Shown piece after piece: positions 32,685 through 44,596 of a DNA stretch of 64,000 nt. This stretch comes from Epiperipatus broadwayi (taxonomy: Eukaryota > Onychophora > Udeonychophora > Euonychophora > Peripatidae): contig JAQFVV010012972.1 in assembly GCA_028023455.1 (NCBI GenBank), positions 60,001 through 124,000 of the forward strand. Direction: 5' to 3'. The position numbers and the translations under genes are program-made. The notes beneath the pieces were generated by a model. The model was not told where the DNA came from. It did not search any database and was given only the letters and a program-made list of their open reading frames with translations. Each line of letters starts with the position of its first letter. The stretch's first letter is position 1.

Positions 32685-35232
32685 ATATATATATTATATT
32701 TCAATTCATCTTCAACTAATGGATTAGTCTACATTCCAACTTATATTGATTGGATTGAGCATTCATTGCCACAGACTAATGGATATATGAATAGACAACA
32801 TATATCTAATAGGAGAAACAGGCTAATGGATGATAATGTTCAGTGAATCTGACTGTTTTTATTGAAACTGGTTCTGGTTATAAATAGTCAGTCCAGTTGG
32901 ACTGTCAAACCTGAACAGCAGTATATGTCTCCACTATAGAGTTAAAGCAATGAGACAAAGTTTACAGTAAAACTGGAAGTTCTTAGAATCTAGAACAGAC
33001 ATGAGACAAGCTGTCATGGTATATAGTTGGAAGTGTCATCATAAGTACACATGAGGCAAGTTATTACAGAACAATCAGAAATGTCAACCATAGCTGCTCG
33101 TGAGGCAAGTTGTCACAATATAGCTGAAAGTGATGGGTAAATTTAGAATGGTACCTAAAGTTACTTATATTAATAATTGCATGACAACCAAATGCTACAT
33201 CAAGCCAATGATATCGGATGAAGATACATCAGTTGTATATATTGTAAATAAGCATTTGTATATTTGTTTTAATGAATAAATATGTAATCTTATTTTACAA
33301 ATCTGAGTTTATTATAACCATGCAATAAATACAAGAGTTAAACCTTTAAACATCACATGATCGCTATTTTCAATGCTTGCTCATAACTGTTGTTAAAGTA
33401 GGCACTAGACAGGGAATTTATGCACAAGCCTTCTGGCATCCATTGATTACTCTGTCTTGCTTTGGGTGACACTACTGTATGGAGAGAGTTTTGCCTATTT
33501 TAAATACAAGAATTAATCTAATCATGATGAGATATTGGCAGCTAACTTTATTAGTCCATCAATAAAAAAAATAAAAAAATCAACATGAGCAGTTCTTTAG
33601 TTTGAAAGATAGCCCCCTCCCCTCCTCCATGGATTGTTTAAATGTGTACTTTTAAAAATTTACAGCTCATATCATTACCATGTCAAGTGTTAAGAAATTG
33701 ACAGCTAACATTATTAGCATGTTAATAGAAACTTTAAAAAATCAAATGTGATTGGTTACTCATTATCTATATAAAAAAGTCAGATATTTTACTCTGTCAT
33801 GTCAGTATGAAACAGAAAAAATCAAATAAATTTGCTTCATTAGAAGATTGAGATCTGGTCTATCCTAAATATTGACCATCCTACAAGAGCCAAGTGATTT
33901 TCTGAATGCAGGCAAATCAAATTAAAAAATCCTGTCATTTCTCTCTGCATGCAGATCTAAAACTTATGAGATACTGTGAGCACAGACAGGACCATGCTGT
34001 TAATGGAGCTTTAATTTGAAAAAGCATTATCTATAATGACAAACTTTTTCTGACCAAAACCCTTAACAGTAATGTAGAGTTATCACTTCAGTTTCTGTAC
34101 AAAGAGGAGAGGGAAAAACAAGAGATTTTGCTGATAAACTCAGAAAGTGCTAGCTTGTAACTGAGCATTGGGACAAGGTCAAGGTCAGCCTCTTGATAAA
34201 TCCAATTTTACATTTGAACTGTCTCTCAGGCAAACTCTAATTAAGTCTACAACTAGTCAGATGACTCCATAGAAGAAAATGGATTATAGCATTAATTTTA
34301 TCAACAGATAACTGGGTCAAATAAATATTCAGTTGACAAAAAAAACTGCCCAAATAAAGTGACAAAAGGAAACCAATAACTTTGTTAGGGATGTGACAAA
34401 GCAAACATCATATACTTCAAATGTCCACACTTGAATACAGTGTGTAAATATTGTAAATGTATGTCAGTCATTTAGAAAGTACTTGATGTAAAAAATAAAA
34501 AAAATCAAGTAGCTCAGAAAAGAATGAGATAGTCCATTCCAAATATCAAGATAGGCAGTCTAAAATCAAGGGATGTCTGTATAAATTATATGAGAGATGT
34601 TGATTCAGCTTTCATAAGCAGAATTACTATTAATGATATGCTATAACAATGGAACTGGATACTGCGTCTACAGCATCCATAACTACAGCATCCATTACAT
34701 CAAAAAAGATAAAGGCTATCATTAATAGAAAAAGCAATCATAATCTGTATCCTACAGCATAATGATTACTATCAAGACAATTAAATATCATTCACAAGAG
34801 TTAAAGTTACTGTGTCTAGTAAAACAATTTGCCTCTTGTTGTATCTGTTGATAAACACAGAAAATTATTAGGCCATGGCATGTTCAATCACTTGGGCTTT
34901 ACAGTGACTAAAGGAAACCAGCTCACAAAATAAAATGAAAAAGGATCTACTCAGAGGTGATTGACAATCATTGAAAGTGTAATTATTAAAATGCTGATAA
35001 CCACCCAAGTTCTAGGTCACATGTATAGTGGATCCACCAAATGGGTTTCAGCATTTGTGATAGAGTCAATGTGACTGCAGCCAGTGGTTGTTCAAACAAC
35101 TGATGACAGCAACATCAAAGTGAAAAATAACGAGCCAGCAGTGATGGCAATTTTCCAGGTCTACAAATGAAGCTACTGAACCTGCTGATGATGTCCCAAA
35201 CCTGTTAAATCCAGAAATTGGCAAAGACATCG
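32685..35232 (+). mobile_element. Decayed gypsy LTR element, copy 2 (cut by gap)
   Basis: This is the 5' LTR (about 32685-33345) and interior of the same insertion as 3690-6786, so the insertion predates the duplication. A protease start is present at about 34649 but the catalytic motif reads DTAS instead of DTGS. The zinc-knuckle text near 34390-34480 is further broken. The 3' LTR falls in or beyond the N gap. Confidence 0.8.
33342..33501 (+). mobile_element. SINE-like retroposon, copy B
   Basis: It is flanked by AAATACAAGAGTTAA (33327-33341) and AAATACAAGAATTAA (33502-33516), a target duplication of about 15 bp with one change. Copy 1 of the host element lacks it (around 4335). It shares CATCACATGATC at the start and GAGAGTTTTGCCT at the end with copy C. 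Confidence 0.82.
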
Positions 35233-35732
35233 NNNNNNNNNNNNNNNNNNNNNNNNNNNNNNNNNNNNNNNNNNNNNNNNNNNNNNNNNNNNNNNNNNNN
35301 NNNNNNNNNNNNNNNNNNNNNNNNNNNNNNNNNNNNNNNNNNNNNNNNNNNNNNNNNNNNNNNNNNNNNNNNNNNNNNNNNNNNNNNNNNNNNNNNNNNN
35401 NNNNNNNNNNNNNNNNNNNNNNNNNNNNNNNNNNNNNNNNNNNNNNNNNNNNNNNNNNNNNNNNNNNNNNNNNNNNNNNNNNNNNNNNNNNNNNNNNNNN
35501 NNNNNNNNNNNNNNNNNNNNNNNNNNNNNNNNNNNNNNNNNNNNNNNNNNNNNNNNNNNNNNNNNNNNNNNNNNNNNNNNNNNNNNNNNNNNNNNNNNNN
35601 NNNNNNNNNNNNNNNNNNNNNNNNNNNNNNNNNNNNNNNNNNNNNNNNNNNNNNNNNNNNNNNNNNNNNNNNNNNNNNNNNNNNNNNNNNNNNNNNNNNN
35701 NNNNNNNNNNNNNNNNNNNNNNNNNNNNNNNN
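35233..35732. other. Assembly gap (500 N)
   Basis: Exactly 500 N, a conventional placeholder. It separates copy 2 of the gypsy relic from the right inverted-repeat arm, so the relation between the arms across this point is not proven. ORFs predicted across it are meaningless. Confidence 1.
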
Positions 35733-37439
35733 TATAGTCAAAAACTACATCATTTCGCTATTAAACAAACGTTTAAGGTGCTTGTGAAAAAGATTAACAC
35801 CTTTGTCTTATTATTGTTATTGTAAGTAATATAAACAATTTTGCACGTCACATTTTCATTCTCGATGTTTGTCTTTTACTTTTTAACAAAATACACATAT
35901 TTTAACTAATTTTACATAAGTTAATGTATTATGTATTCTTTCTTTTTTTTCTTTAATTAAACGAGTCTTTCTATGTATATATTTAATTTTTTTTCAATTT
36001 TCCGAATGTTAAATAATTTGCATATCTCGGCAATTGGTAGTAGTCTGTTGTTGTTTTTTTAATTTTTACAAATATTTCAATATCTTTCAGTTAATTTAAT
36101 TCAGTTAATTAATTAATAATATTTATAAAATCAATTTTGTTTTAGGAAGTGCAGAAACAGTCTATTGCCCAATTTATTTTCAAATCTCAGTGCCGATAAC
36201 TTATGGAGATATTTTACCTGGAATTTTATGAATATGCCAATAATGGGTATAAATGCAATTGAACACAAAATAATTGTTTTTTGTTGTTGTTGGTTTTTTG
36301 ATAAATAGGTACCAATATTTTAATATTTTGTCTTTGCATATTTAACAAGTTAATCAAATTTTGTTTTCGAAAAATACTCCACTGCATACATATAGAAAGT
36401 TGTTTAGCTCGAAGACAATATTGTAACAATTAAGCCTCCACGGGAATGTTTTGTTTGTTATCAATGACGCTAATAATTGTAACAGCTGATAAAGTAATGA
36501 ATTTCGCGCCTATTGTTAGTTCTTTGATAGTATGAGGCCTTTGTCTTAAAAACAATTGAAGATATTTAAATAATTAATGTACTCCCCTAGTATCATAAAT
36601 GTTCTACCAAGCAGCAAGTGTGCCGTCTGACTCCTTTCCATTATATATATATAGTATTTTATTCATTAATTAAGGAACTATTTGAATACAGTTTATCAAA
36701 CTATAACGGTTAATGTTCTTTTTATAGCATGTTAGGTAATATAATCTCTAATTTAAATATTTATAATTTTAATTAAATTTGTTTATTTAATTTCATATAT
36801 TGAGTCCGGCTTTGTAATATTTGATTAAAAATTAAGAAAATGTTGAATCTAAAAGTGATTAAATTTTAGAAGCTGAAGTAGTGTTTATGTTTAAAAAAAA
36901 AAGTTAAAGAAGAATAATTTTTTTTTCGCATTTGTTTTTAAAACGGGCAAACTGCATTTTTTTTTTTTTAAAGAAGTGTGGAGTATATAGAATAAAGAAG
37001 CATCGTTTGAATTTGTAGCAATTAAACTGAATTCTATGCATTATAGCGGAGTCATTGACTTCAAACAAGGTGAGTTATCTCCTAACGGTCTTGCAAACGG
37101 GCAAATGTGCCATCTGATGAGTTATCCCTTTCCTCATATATATATTATTTAGTTAATTAAGGAAATTATTTGAAAGGTTAATATAATTCCAAAACTATTA
37201 ACTGTTCTAATTTTAAATGGGCTTATTTCTATTAATTTTTTTTTATATATGCCTCTAATTCCGACTATATTTAAATATTTGAGTAGAAAATATTGAATAA
37301 AACTGATTATGCATGTTTTTAATTCTCTAATGAAAATTTTGGTATAATTTGTTTAATATTTTAAATCTTCGAAACATAAAAAGTTTGCATGCATTTGTTT
37401 ATATAAGTTAGTCAAATTATGTATTCTGAGAAGTGAAAT

Positions 37440-37525
37440 ATAGCCGAGAGGTCATCGCAGCCGCCTTGCAAGCAAGTAGTTGGTTGCAGACGGTTGTGGG
37501 TTCGCGTCCCGGTCGATGCTATGAC
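37440..37525 (+). repeat. tRNA-like SINE head, right arm (second type)
   Basis: A-box-like ATAGCCGAGAGGTCATCGC, an anticodon-loop-like CCTTGCAAG, and B box GGGTTCGCGTCCC (37498-37510), then GATGCTATGAC. The D-arm part resembles Leu/Ser-type tRNAs with a long variable region. No clean acceptor stem was found, so it is treated as a tRNA-derived retroposon or tRNA pseudogene. Confidence 0.65.
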
Positions 37526-38411
37526 TTATGAAAAAAGACGTCAGCGAATCGGATTTCCTGATGATGATTATTATGAAAAAACATGTTTCCCACCTTGTAT
37601 AAATTGCCAGTACAATAAGAATGTATCATTCGAATTTGTAGCAAAGATAATTTGATGCTTGTTGTCGAGTATTTAAAAAAAAAAACTATCACTCCATTTT
37701 ATTATTTACAACATTATATAGGTTTATTCAAAACATAAAATATTCTAAGTACACGCTACTTTTAAACAATTACTCTACAATACGTATATATATATATAAG
37801 TATTTTATTTGCTGTCTGACGTTCTTCACACCTTCACGGATTTATCTGTTCATTGGCTCGATTCTCTCGTTACTCCAATGGTTCGTTCTTCTGTAGTTCC
37901 GCCAATCAATGCGTCCTCACTATTTCTTTATGGTCCGGTTTGTTATCAATTTCTCTAGCTGTAATCCTTTGTCTTCCACAATCTGTTTTATATTTTTTCA
38001 TTCCGCCATTTTAACAAATAAATTATATGTCCGTAATTTCACTTCTGAAATATTTGTTTTTCTTTTACCAATCACTTACTTCACTGGTGAAGTCTCTAAT
38101 AATATGAAATTCCAGACAGTTCCGCGGGCATTGGTTTTAAATTAAAATTGCATTGTGAGTTTTCTCTTAACCTTTCAGAATGTGTTAACAGTTTACATTT
38201 AATAATTGGCTTCATGAAATTATTCATCATACGATATCGTGTATAATTATTTATTTAAAAAGTCTTCTTACTTTGAAATGTTATACAAATAAATTATGCT
38301 TACTTGTGCCTGCAATAAGTTCATGAAAGTTTAGATGATAATTTAGTTTGATTGCTATTTCGAATTTTTCTGTTTTATTTTGTGTTCTAGAGTTTGGATA
38401 CTTTTAACTAT

Positions 38412-38415
38412 AATG
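38412..38415. other. Empty target site of LTR element 1
   Basis: AATG here is the reverse complement of the CATT duplication. The flanks continue without interruption (TTTTAACTATAATGGGACAT), matching 17485-17498 joined to 22200-22214. Confidence 0.9.
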
Positions 38416-39093
38416 GGACATTTTTCTTTTTATTTATTTTTAATTTTTTATTGAATATATACTAAAACCATTTTTAACTTTTTACCTCATTATTATTCTG
38501 CATATTTTCATATATAAAAGCCCATAAATATCATCCTCTTTCTAAATATATATATGTAGAGAGAGAGAGAGAGAGTTTATCACGACCACATTCTGTCGTC
38601 GACGTCATTAGTAAGATTGCCTATGATTGATGTTTGATTGGTTAACACATTTTCACTAAATGTTGGCTACTGAGATAAGACCGCAGTGACAACATACTTG
38701 AATTGCTTCTAGTTAACAAGCTACGGCATAACCATTCTGCGTTATTATTTTGTTTTACCAAGTAAGTATATTTAGCAGCTGTAAGCATGTTTGATTAACT
38801 TTTACATTTTAATTTAGTAAATGGATTAAAATTATGAAATTGATTTATGTATTTTTTATGCGATACAACGCAAATGATAAGTCGATTTCCTGGTGCCAAA
38901 TTTTCAACCTTTGGTATCGAGTTTAAAAAAATGCGTACAGGGTATTTACAAACTTCAACTAATTTACATAATTGTATTATTTGTTGACTTTTTAATTAAA
39001 TAACTATTTTTAAAGTGTTTTTTTTTTTTAAATTTAAATTATTTTTAAATTATTTAAATTTTTGTTGAACACGTGGCTAAAGTCTTGTATTGG

Positions 39094-39195
39094 TGGTCGA
39101 GAGGTCAGCGCAAGTGCCTTGCAGTTGCCCGGGTTGCGGGTTTGCGTTGCGGGTTCGCGTCCCGGCCGATGCTATGACACTTAAAAAAAAAAAAG
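39094..39195 (+). repeat. tRNA-like SINE head with A-tail, right arm
   Basis: A-box-like TGGTCGAGAGGTCAGCGC (39094-39111), CCTTGCAG, B box GGGTTCGCGTCCC (39151-39163), then GATGCTATGAC and a run of 12 A. The A-tail right after the tRNA-like part suggests a very short retroposon. Partner at 16735-16822. Confidence 0.65.
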
Positions 39196-40739
39196 ATTAA
39201 TTGACTAAAAGTTTGCATATTATAAAAAGCTAACACTAATCGTTTTCTATTAGAGCAAAAAAAAGCGTATTTAAAACTTATTTGCAAGATCATAAGTTAA
39301 TTTTCTCGAATAGGATTTGTGAAATGAATTTATATTTTGCGAATAGACAAACAGACTAAACCGACATGGCGTATTTTATTTTCAAATGTTGGTGTCAATA
39401 TTGATCGTTGTATTTTTCGCCGGATATTATTACATAAAGCCAGAAAATGATGTATTAAATTACTTATCTTTCTTTTTTAATTATCTCTTTCCACTGTTTT
39501 TTATTTATTTAAATTATTCTTCAACTTCAACGAATGCTAAACACACAATTTGCATAACTCGATACCTTTTAGTAGTTTTTAAAAATTAAAACTAATTGAT
39601 AGTAATTAAGAAAATGATTTTAAAACATCTGATTATTTTATATTAATTAGTTAATTTTTTTAAATTTAGATATATATAAAATCAATTTTGTCTTAGGAAG
39701 AATCAACAAACTATTGTGATTCTAAGATTGGCCATGCGTCTTCAAATCTTAATGCCCCATCGTAAGAGTTTGTTTCCCCTAGGATTTTATTGAATATTTT
39801 ACAACCGATAGAAAAGAAAAAAAACATTCCTAAGTTTCATTTATGACTATATATGAGTGAATTATTATTATATAAGTTATAAATTTAAACATATTGGATT
39901 TTAACAGTCTCACTCTTGAAAACTAGCGTATGCTACGAACTTACTGCCATATATATATAGTATGTGGTTAAGAAAAAATAGTTTGTCAAAATTTAAAGTT
40001 AATATGCTTTTTTAAAAAAAAAATTTAAATATAATTTTCTTAAAAAGTCTAATAAATTGAATTTTCTAAACTATCTGTTTACTGTTGTTCCCCCTGGTGG
40101 TAATGGTAGGAAATGTCGAACCAAATGTACAGCTCTAAAGTGTTCAAATATGTTCAATTTTACCATTACTGTTTATTATATGTTCATGAATTTTGAATTA
40201 TTCGTTAGATATATCCATCATAAATGAAACTAATTTTTAAAAGTTTGATTTTTATTTTTGGAACATGAAAAAAAAAACATTTTAAGAACATTGAGGTGTG
40301 TTCTGTGGGTGGTTCTATTTTATCAACTATAACAAAATTGAATTACTAAAATCAAAATTATTTAAAAAATAGCTTATAATACCTGAACGAATTTTTCTTT
40401 AAATACACAAAAGTTAACGAAATATCATCTAAAAGTTCAAATTTTATTTATATTTTTTCAAATAAGATAAAAAGATTTCTCAAGCAGTAAAACAGTAACA
40501 ATATTTTTAGCCAATCATAAACGGCAGCCTTACAATGATTTATTTCTCTTCATTTATATTAACTATAAATTCTATATCTAATCACATTATTTCTCTGAAT
40601 AGGTAAGAGCAATATTTTAGGAAAAAAAGTAATAAATGTGTAAAGAAAATAGATAAAGTGTATACGTTTTTTTTAACTTTCTAAATCAAAACAAAAAAAA
40701 GGAATGTTTGAAACAAAGCACGCAAATACTTATCAGTCG

Positions 40740-42250
40740 TCGTTTATAAATAAAGCTTGACATTTGATTGGTTAAAATTAATACGGTTTTACTAAATGCT
40801 GCCTATGAAGATAAGAGCGCAGTTATTTTTTACCGCTAACTATTTGTGACAGACGTGTCAACGGTTCGCTTTTTCCCCCAAGTTGTATTTAGTTTTTAAT
40901 TAACGGTAAGTACGTTTATTTTTTGTTCCCCTTTAGAAACACTCATTTAAAATGAATTAATTATTAATTCACATTAATTGATGAATTATTTATTCTTTCT
41001 AAAGTTTACCTTTTTTGTTGTTTAATTATTATTCAATTTCACAAATTCTAAACAAGAAAGAAGGAATTTGCATAACTCTGCAGTTGGTTAATAGTTTTTA
41101 AAAGTTAAACTTTATACTTTTTTATCAAAATAAAAATTAAAATATTTCAATATTTTACCTAATAAGATTTATAAAACCAATTTTGTCTTGCCTTAGGATT
41201 AGGCAAACAGACTATTGTGTAAACTAATGTTGCGCAATACATTTTGCCAATTCCCATATCGATAGCTTGCTTTACTTGTTTCTATATATAATTGAACAGA
41301 CGCTATAAATTTAAACATTCTTGATAACAGCGTATGCCACTTTTGAAAGCGTGCCTATATGCCACGTACTCCCTAATATGTAGTAAACGAAAATGTTTGA
41401 ATAAAGTTTACCAAAATTTCATGATTTTAACCACCTAATGAATAATGCATAGGGTTTTATCGCCACCGTATACTTAGTCGTCATTTCTAAAGCTGACATT
41501 TGATTGGTTAAAATTAACACGATTTTACTAAATGTTGGCTATCAAGATAAGACCGCAGTCATTTTTTATCCGTAACTATATGTAACAGACGTCTCAACGG
41601 TTCGCTTTTTTTTTTTTCAAGTTATATTTAGTGATTTACTTTTTATTGGTAAGTCCGTTTTTTTGTTTTTTCTCCCTCGTAGAAACATTTATTCAATTAA
41701 AAAATTAATTAATTAATGTATTATTTATTCATTTTTTAAAGAACTTTTTTTTAATTGTTACTCAATTTCACAAATTTTAAACAATAAAAAAAAATTTGCA
41801 TAACGCGACACTTTTTAATAGTTTTTAAAAGTTAAATTTTATAGTTTTTCTTCAAAATAAAAATTAAAATATTTCAACATTTTATCTTAATTAATAAATT
41901 TTACCTAATACGATTTATAAAATCGATTTTGTCTTGTCTTAGGAATAGACAAACTGACTATTGTGTAACTAATGTTGCGCAGTGCATTTTACCAGTTCTT
42001 ATCTCGATGGCTATATTTTCCCTGAGTTTGATTTATTTATATATATAAAAGGACCGTTATTGGAGATACTACAAATTTAATCAAACATTTTGGGTAACAG
42101 CGTACGCCACTTTTGAAAAGGTGCCTGTGTGCCATGTACTTCCTAATATGTAGTAAATGAAAATGTTTGATTATAGTTTACTAAAATTTTATGATTTTAA
42201 TCACTTTTAATGAATAATATTTTTGTATAATTCTATAATTAAAACTTTTC
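40740..42250 (-). repeat. Two tandem copies of the arm module
   Basis: Units at about 40740-41480 and 41480-42250 share, in the same order, a diverged CCAAT block, ACTAAATG-TGGC, AAGATAAGA-CGCAG, AACGGTTCGCTTTTT, ATTTGCATAAC (inverted octamer), TTTTAAAAGTTAAA, and AACAGACTATTGTGT or a close variant. The left arm has one clear copy here (12340-12935), so the right arm gained one or the left lost one. Confidence 0.7.
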
Positions 42251-42405
42251 TTTTCAAAAACTTTATTTGTTGTATATATATATCCACTTATTCCAACAAA
42301 TATACAACAAATAAAGTTTTGGAAAAGAAAAGAATCATATGGCTATATGTAATGTATATTTTGAAAAGAAAAAAGGGTGAGTCGTGATTAGAAACAAAAG
42401 TAAAT
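42228..42405. mobile_element. 178-bp hairpin-bearing insert with 13-bp target duplication
   Basis: Flanked by TAATATTTTTGTA at 42215-42227 and 42406-42418. The left arm has the single site TACAAAAATATTA (12080-12092), so this is a clean insertion. Inside, CTTTTCTTTTC-AAAACTTTA (from 42246) pairs with TAAAGTTTT-GAAAAGAAAAG (to about 42332), giving an arm of about 33 bp with a short loop. No ORF, A-tail or known family. The duplication length fits target-primed retroposition better than a DNA transposon. Confidence 0.7.
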
Positions 42406-43652
42406 TAATATTTTTGTACTGTAAGTTTCGACCACATCCCCCTCACGCACTGTAATTTTCATTACATGTCTACAAATTACAAGTATTTATTTTATAGAAA
42501 ATTATTTAAAAATAAAAAGGAATCGCTGAAAGTTTTATTAGATTTTTTTAAAATAATATTTTAATAAAAATTATCAATATACATGTAATTTGTATTTTGT
42601 TTTATATATAGCAAGTGGCCATGCGCTCGAAAATCTGTTAATGTGTACATCAATACTTTTTTAATGGTTTTTAAAAGTTAAACCTGTGTTTCTATTAGAT
42701 TAATTAAAACATTTCATTATTATTGCATTAATTAATTTTATATATATATAAAAAAAGTCTAATAAAACGTTAAATGAATTTTCTATACTTAAGTAATTTT
42801 AACGCTACTAAATACTTTGTGAATTTTTTTGTGAATAGATACTAAATACTTATTTGTATTTTGTGTTTGTACTTAGAACAAAATTGTCAATTTATATATA
42901 TATGTGTGTGTGTAAAACATTAGTGGATAATAATTCATGTGATTTATAATTAACTAAAAATTAGCCAGTGAAAGAATGTTTCGTTTAGTTATCAATGATA
43001 CAGATAAGCGTAGGCAAAATGACAAAGTAATTCAGAATTTCGCTCTAGTGTTTAAAATTGTTTGATAAAATTCAGCTTTTGTTAAAATACAATTTAAGAA
43101 ATTACAACAATTTTAAAATGATTTTGGAATAAATGAAGTACGTCATCTGTCAGATTACTCCCTCTGTTATATAGTATAGTATTTAATGAAATAAAATTTT
43201 TGAATTAAAATTTATCGAAACTGAATTTTTTTTTTCAAACGGTGTTTTTTTTTTTTTTAAATTTAAACGTAAAAATAAAATTTTTAAATTAACTATTTTT
43301 AAATAATTCAAAGATAATCAATACTTTAAATCAGAAGAACTGTGTTTATTTTAATTATTTTTACATAACTAACCATAAAATCATTTTTAAAAAATATGTC
43401 TATCAAATTAAAAGAAGCGTAATCTTTTCAAAACATGTTTCACAACACATATTGTATTGGACAATAGTAGGTAGAGTTATCTACTCAAAAGAAAGCAAAC
43501 CACCATAAGAATGTTTTGTTTAGTTGTCAATAAGATATCAATTTATTAATTAACAAATATTTAAAATAATTAGAAATTTTTTGACTATGTTTTTAAAGTT
43601 GTTTTAATTTAATAAATTAAAATGATTTATGCACTTTCTTAATATGATTATT

Positions 43653-43773
43653 AAATAAGTCAATTATTTTATATAGCGCAATGTTTATAAACTGTAATAT
43701 TTAAACAGCATTAAACTGTTGCACATGTTAAAAATCCAAAGCGCATGTGCAACAGTTTAATGCTGTTTAAATA
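43653..43773. mobile_element. 121-bp hairpin-bearing insert with 14-bp target duplication
   Basis: Flanked by TTAATATGATTATT at 43639-43652 and 43774-43787. The left arm has the single equivalent AATAAACATATTA (10851-10863). It holds one arm (43696-43727) of a perfect 32-bp inverted repeat. The other arm (43744-43775) overlaps the duplication by two bases. The loop is 16 nt. The insert shares no sequence with the one at 42228, only the plan. Confidence 0.72.
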
Positions 43774-43839
43774 TTAATATGATTATTGCAAATGGTCCGT
43801 CGTGTCATTCATATCTATATATATGTATGTATGTGTGTG

Positions 43840-44596
43840 AGAGGGTGTTGATACTTGAAAGCAGTCAACATCTAAACAATAACAATCACTAAAGTTAGCA
43901 ATTTGACTAAATAAATTGAGATTATTAATTCAAAGAAGTTTAAACAGATAAGTATAAATTTTGAAAGGGACTAATGAGTAATCAATTATAACTTTAACTA
44001 CGCAATTCTTAGATAATAAACTATTGATGGTGAAAGCTATTTACGAATGTTTTAAATACATGAAAGCAGTCAAGACCTAAAGAGTACCAATATCTGTGGT
44101 TTAATATGATTCTATAAACACTAAAAATGACAACTTGATAACAGATTAAGATTGTTATTGATATTGATATCATTTAGGTATTGACGGCTGCTTTCAAGTA
44201 TTTACATTTGTAAACCTATATAGCTAGCTTTATTATCTAAGCAATACATAATTTCATTGCAGTTTGTAAATTATAATTGATTATTTGTTGGTCTGCTTTC
44301 AGAACAGGTTATATTTGCCTATATAATAAAGTTTATTTACACTTCTTTGTATTTATAATCTTAATCTTTTTAGTCAAGTTGCAATCTTTAGTGTCTATAT
44401 AATCATATTAGATGATAGATAATGTTAGATATCCATCTTTATTGTTAAAAGTAGGTTACCTTGACAACAGATTAAAATTGTTGACTATTATTGTTAATAT
44501 TTATATTGTCTATGTGTTTCCTGATTTTATGTATTTATATTTGTAAACCTGCCTAGCATTGAACATTATTAGCTTTATCATCTAAGATATATATAT
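43840..44596 (-). repeat. Tandem of about 260-bp units at the right arm edge
   Basis: Three related units (about 43840-44080, 44080-44343 and 44343-44596). Shared blocks are GAAAGCAGTCAA, AGTTGC or TTGCAATCTTTAGTGTCTAT, ATTTGTAAACCT and TTTATTATCTAAG. The left arm keeps two. LTR element 2 is inserted directly after the last unit. Confidence 0.6.

Larger units (their letters stand above)
23509..35232 (+). repeat. Segmental repeat, copy 2
   Basis: Collinear with 1-6090. Extra here relative to copy 1 are 26501-27463 (Helentron-like), about 27606-32680 (5-kb block) and 33342-33501 (SINE). Missing here is the hAT element. It is cut off by the N gap. Confidence 0.88.
35733..44343 (-). repeat. Right arm of giant inverted repeat
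   Basis: Reverse complement of the left arm (10289-24860, minus its own insertions). Material found only here is two hairpin inserts (42228-42405 and 43653-43773) and an extra tandem copy of the octamer/CCAAT module (about 40740-41480). No intact gene was seen; the 78-codon ORF at 37909-38145 mirrors one in the left arm. Confidence 0.92.

Noticed and set aside
35205-35787. Long ORFs on both strands across 35205-35787
   Set aside because: They exist only because the 500 N are treated as open codons.
37440-37525. Functional tRNA gene
   Set aside because: A and B boxes are good, but acceptor-stem pairing and a normal anticodon arm are not found, and the sequence has a paired copy embedded in repeat DNA.
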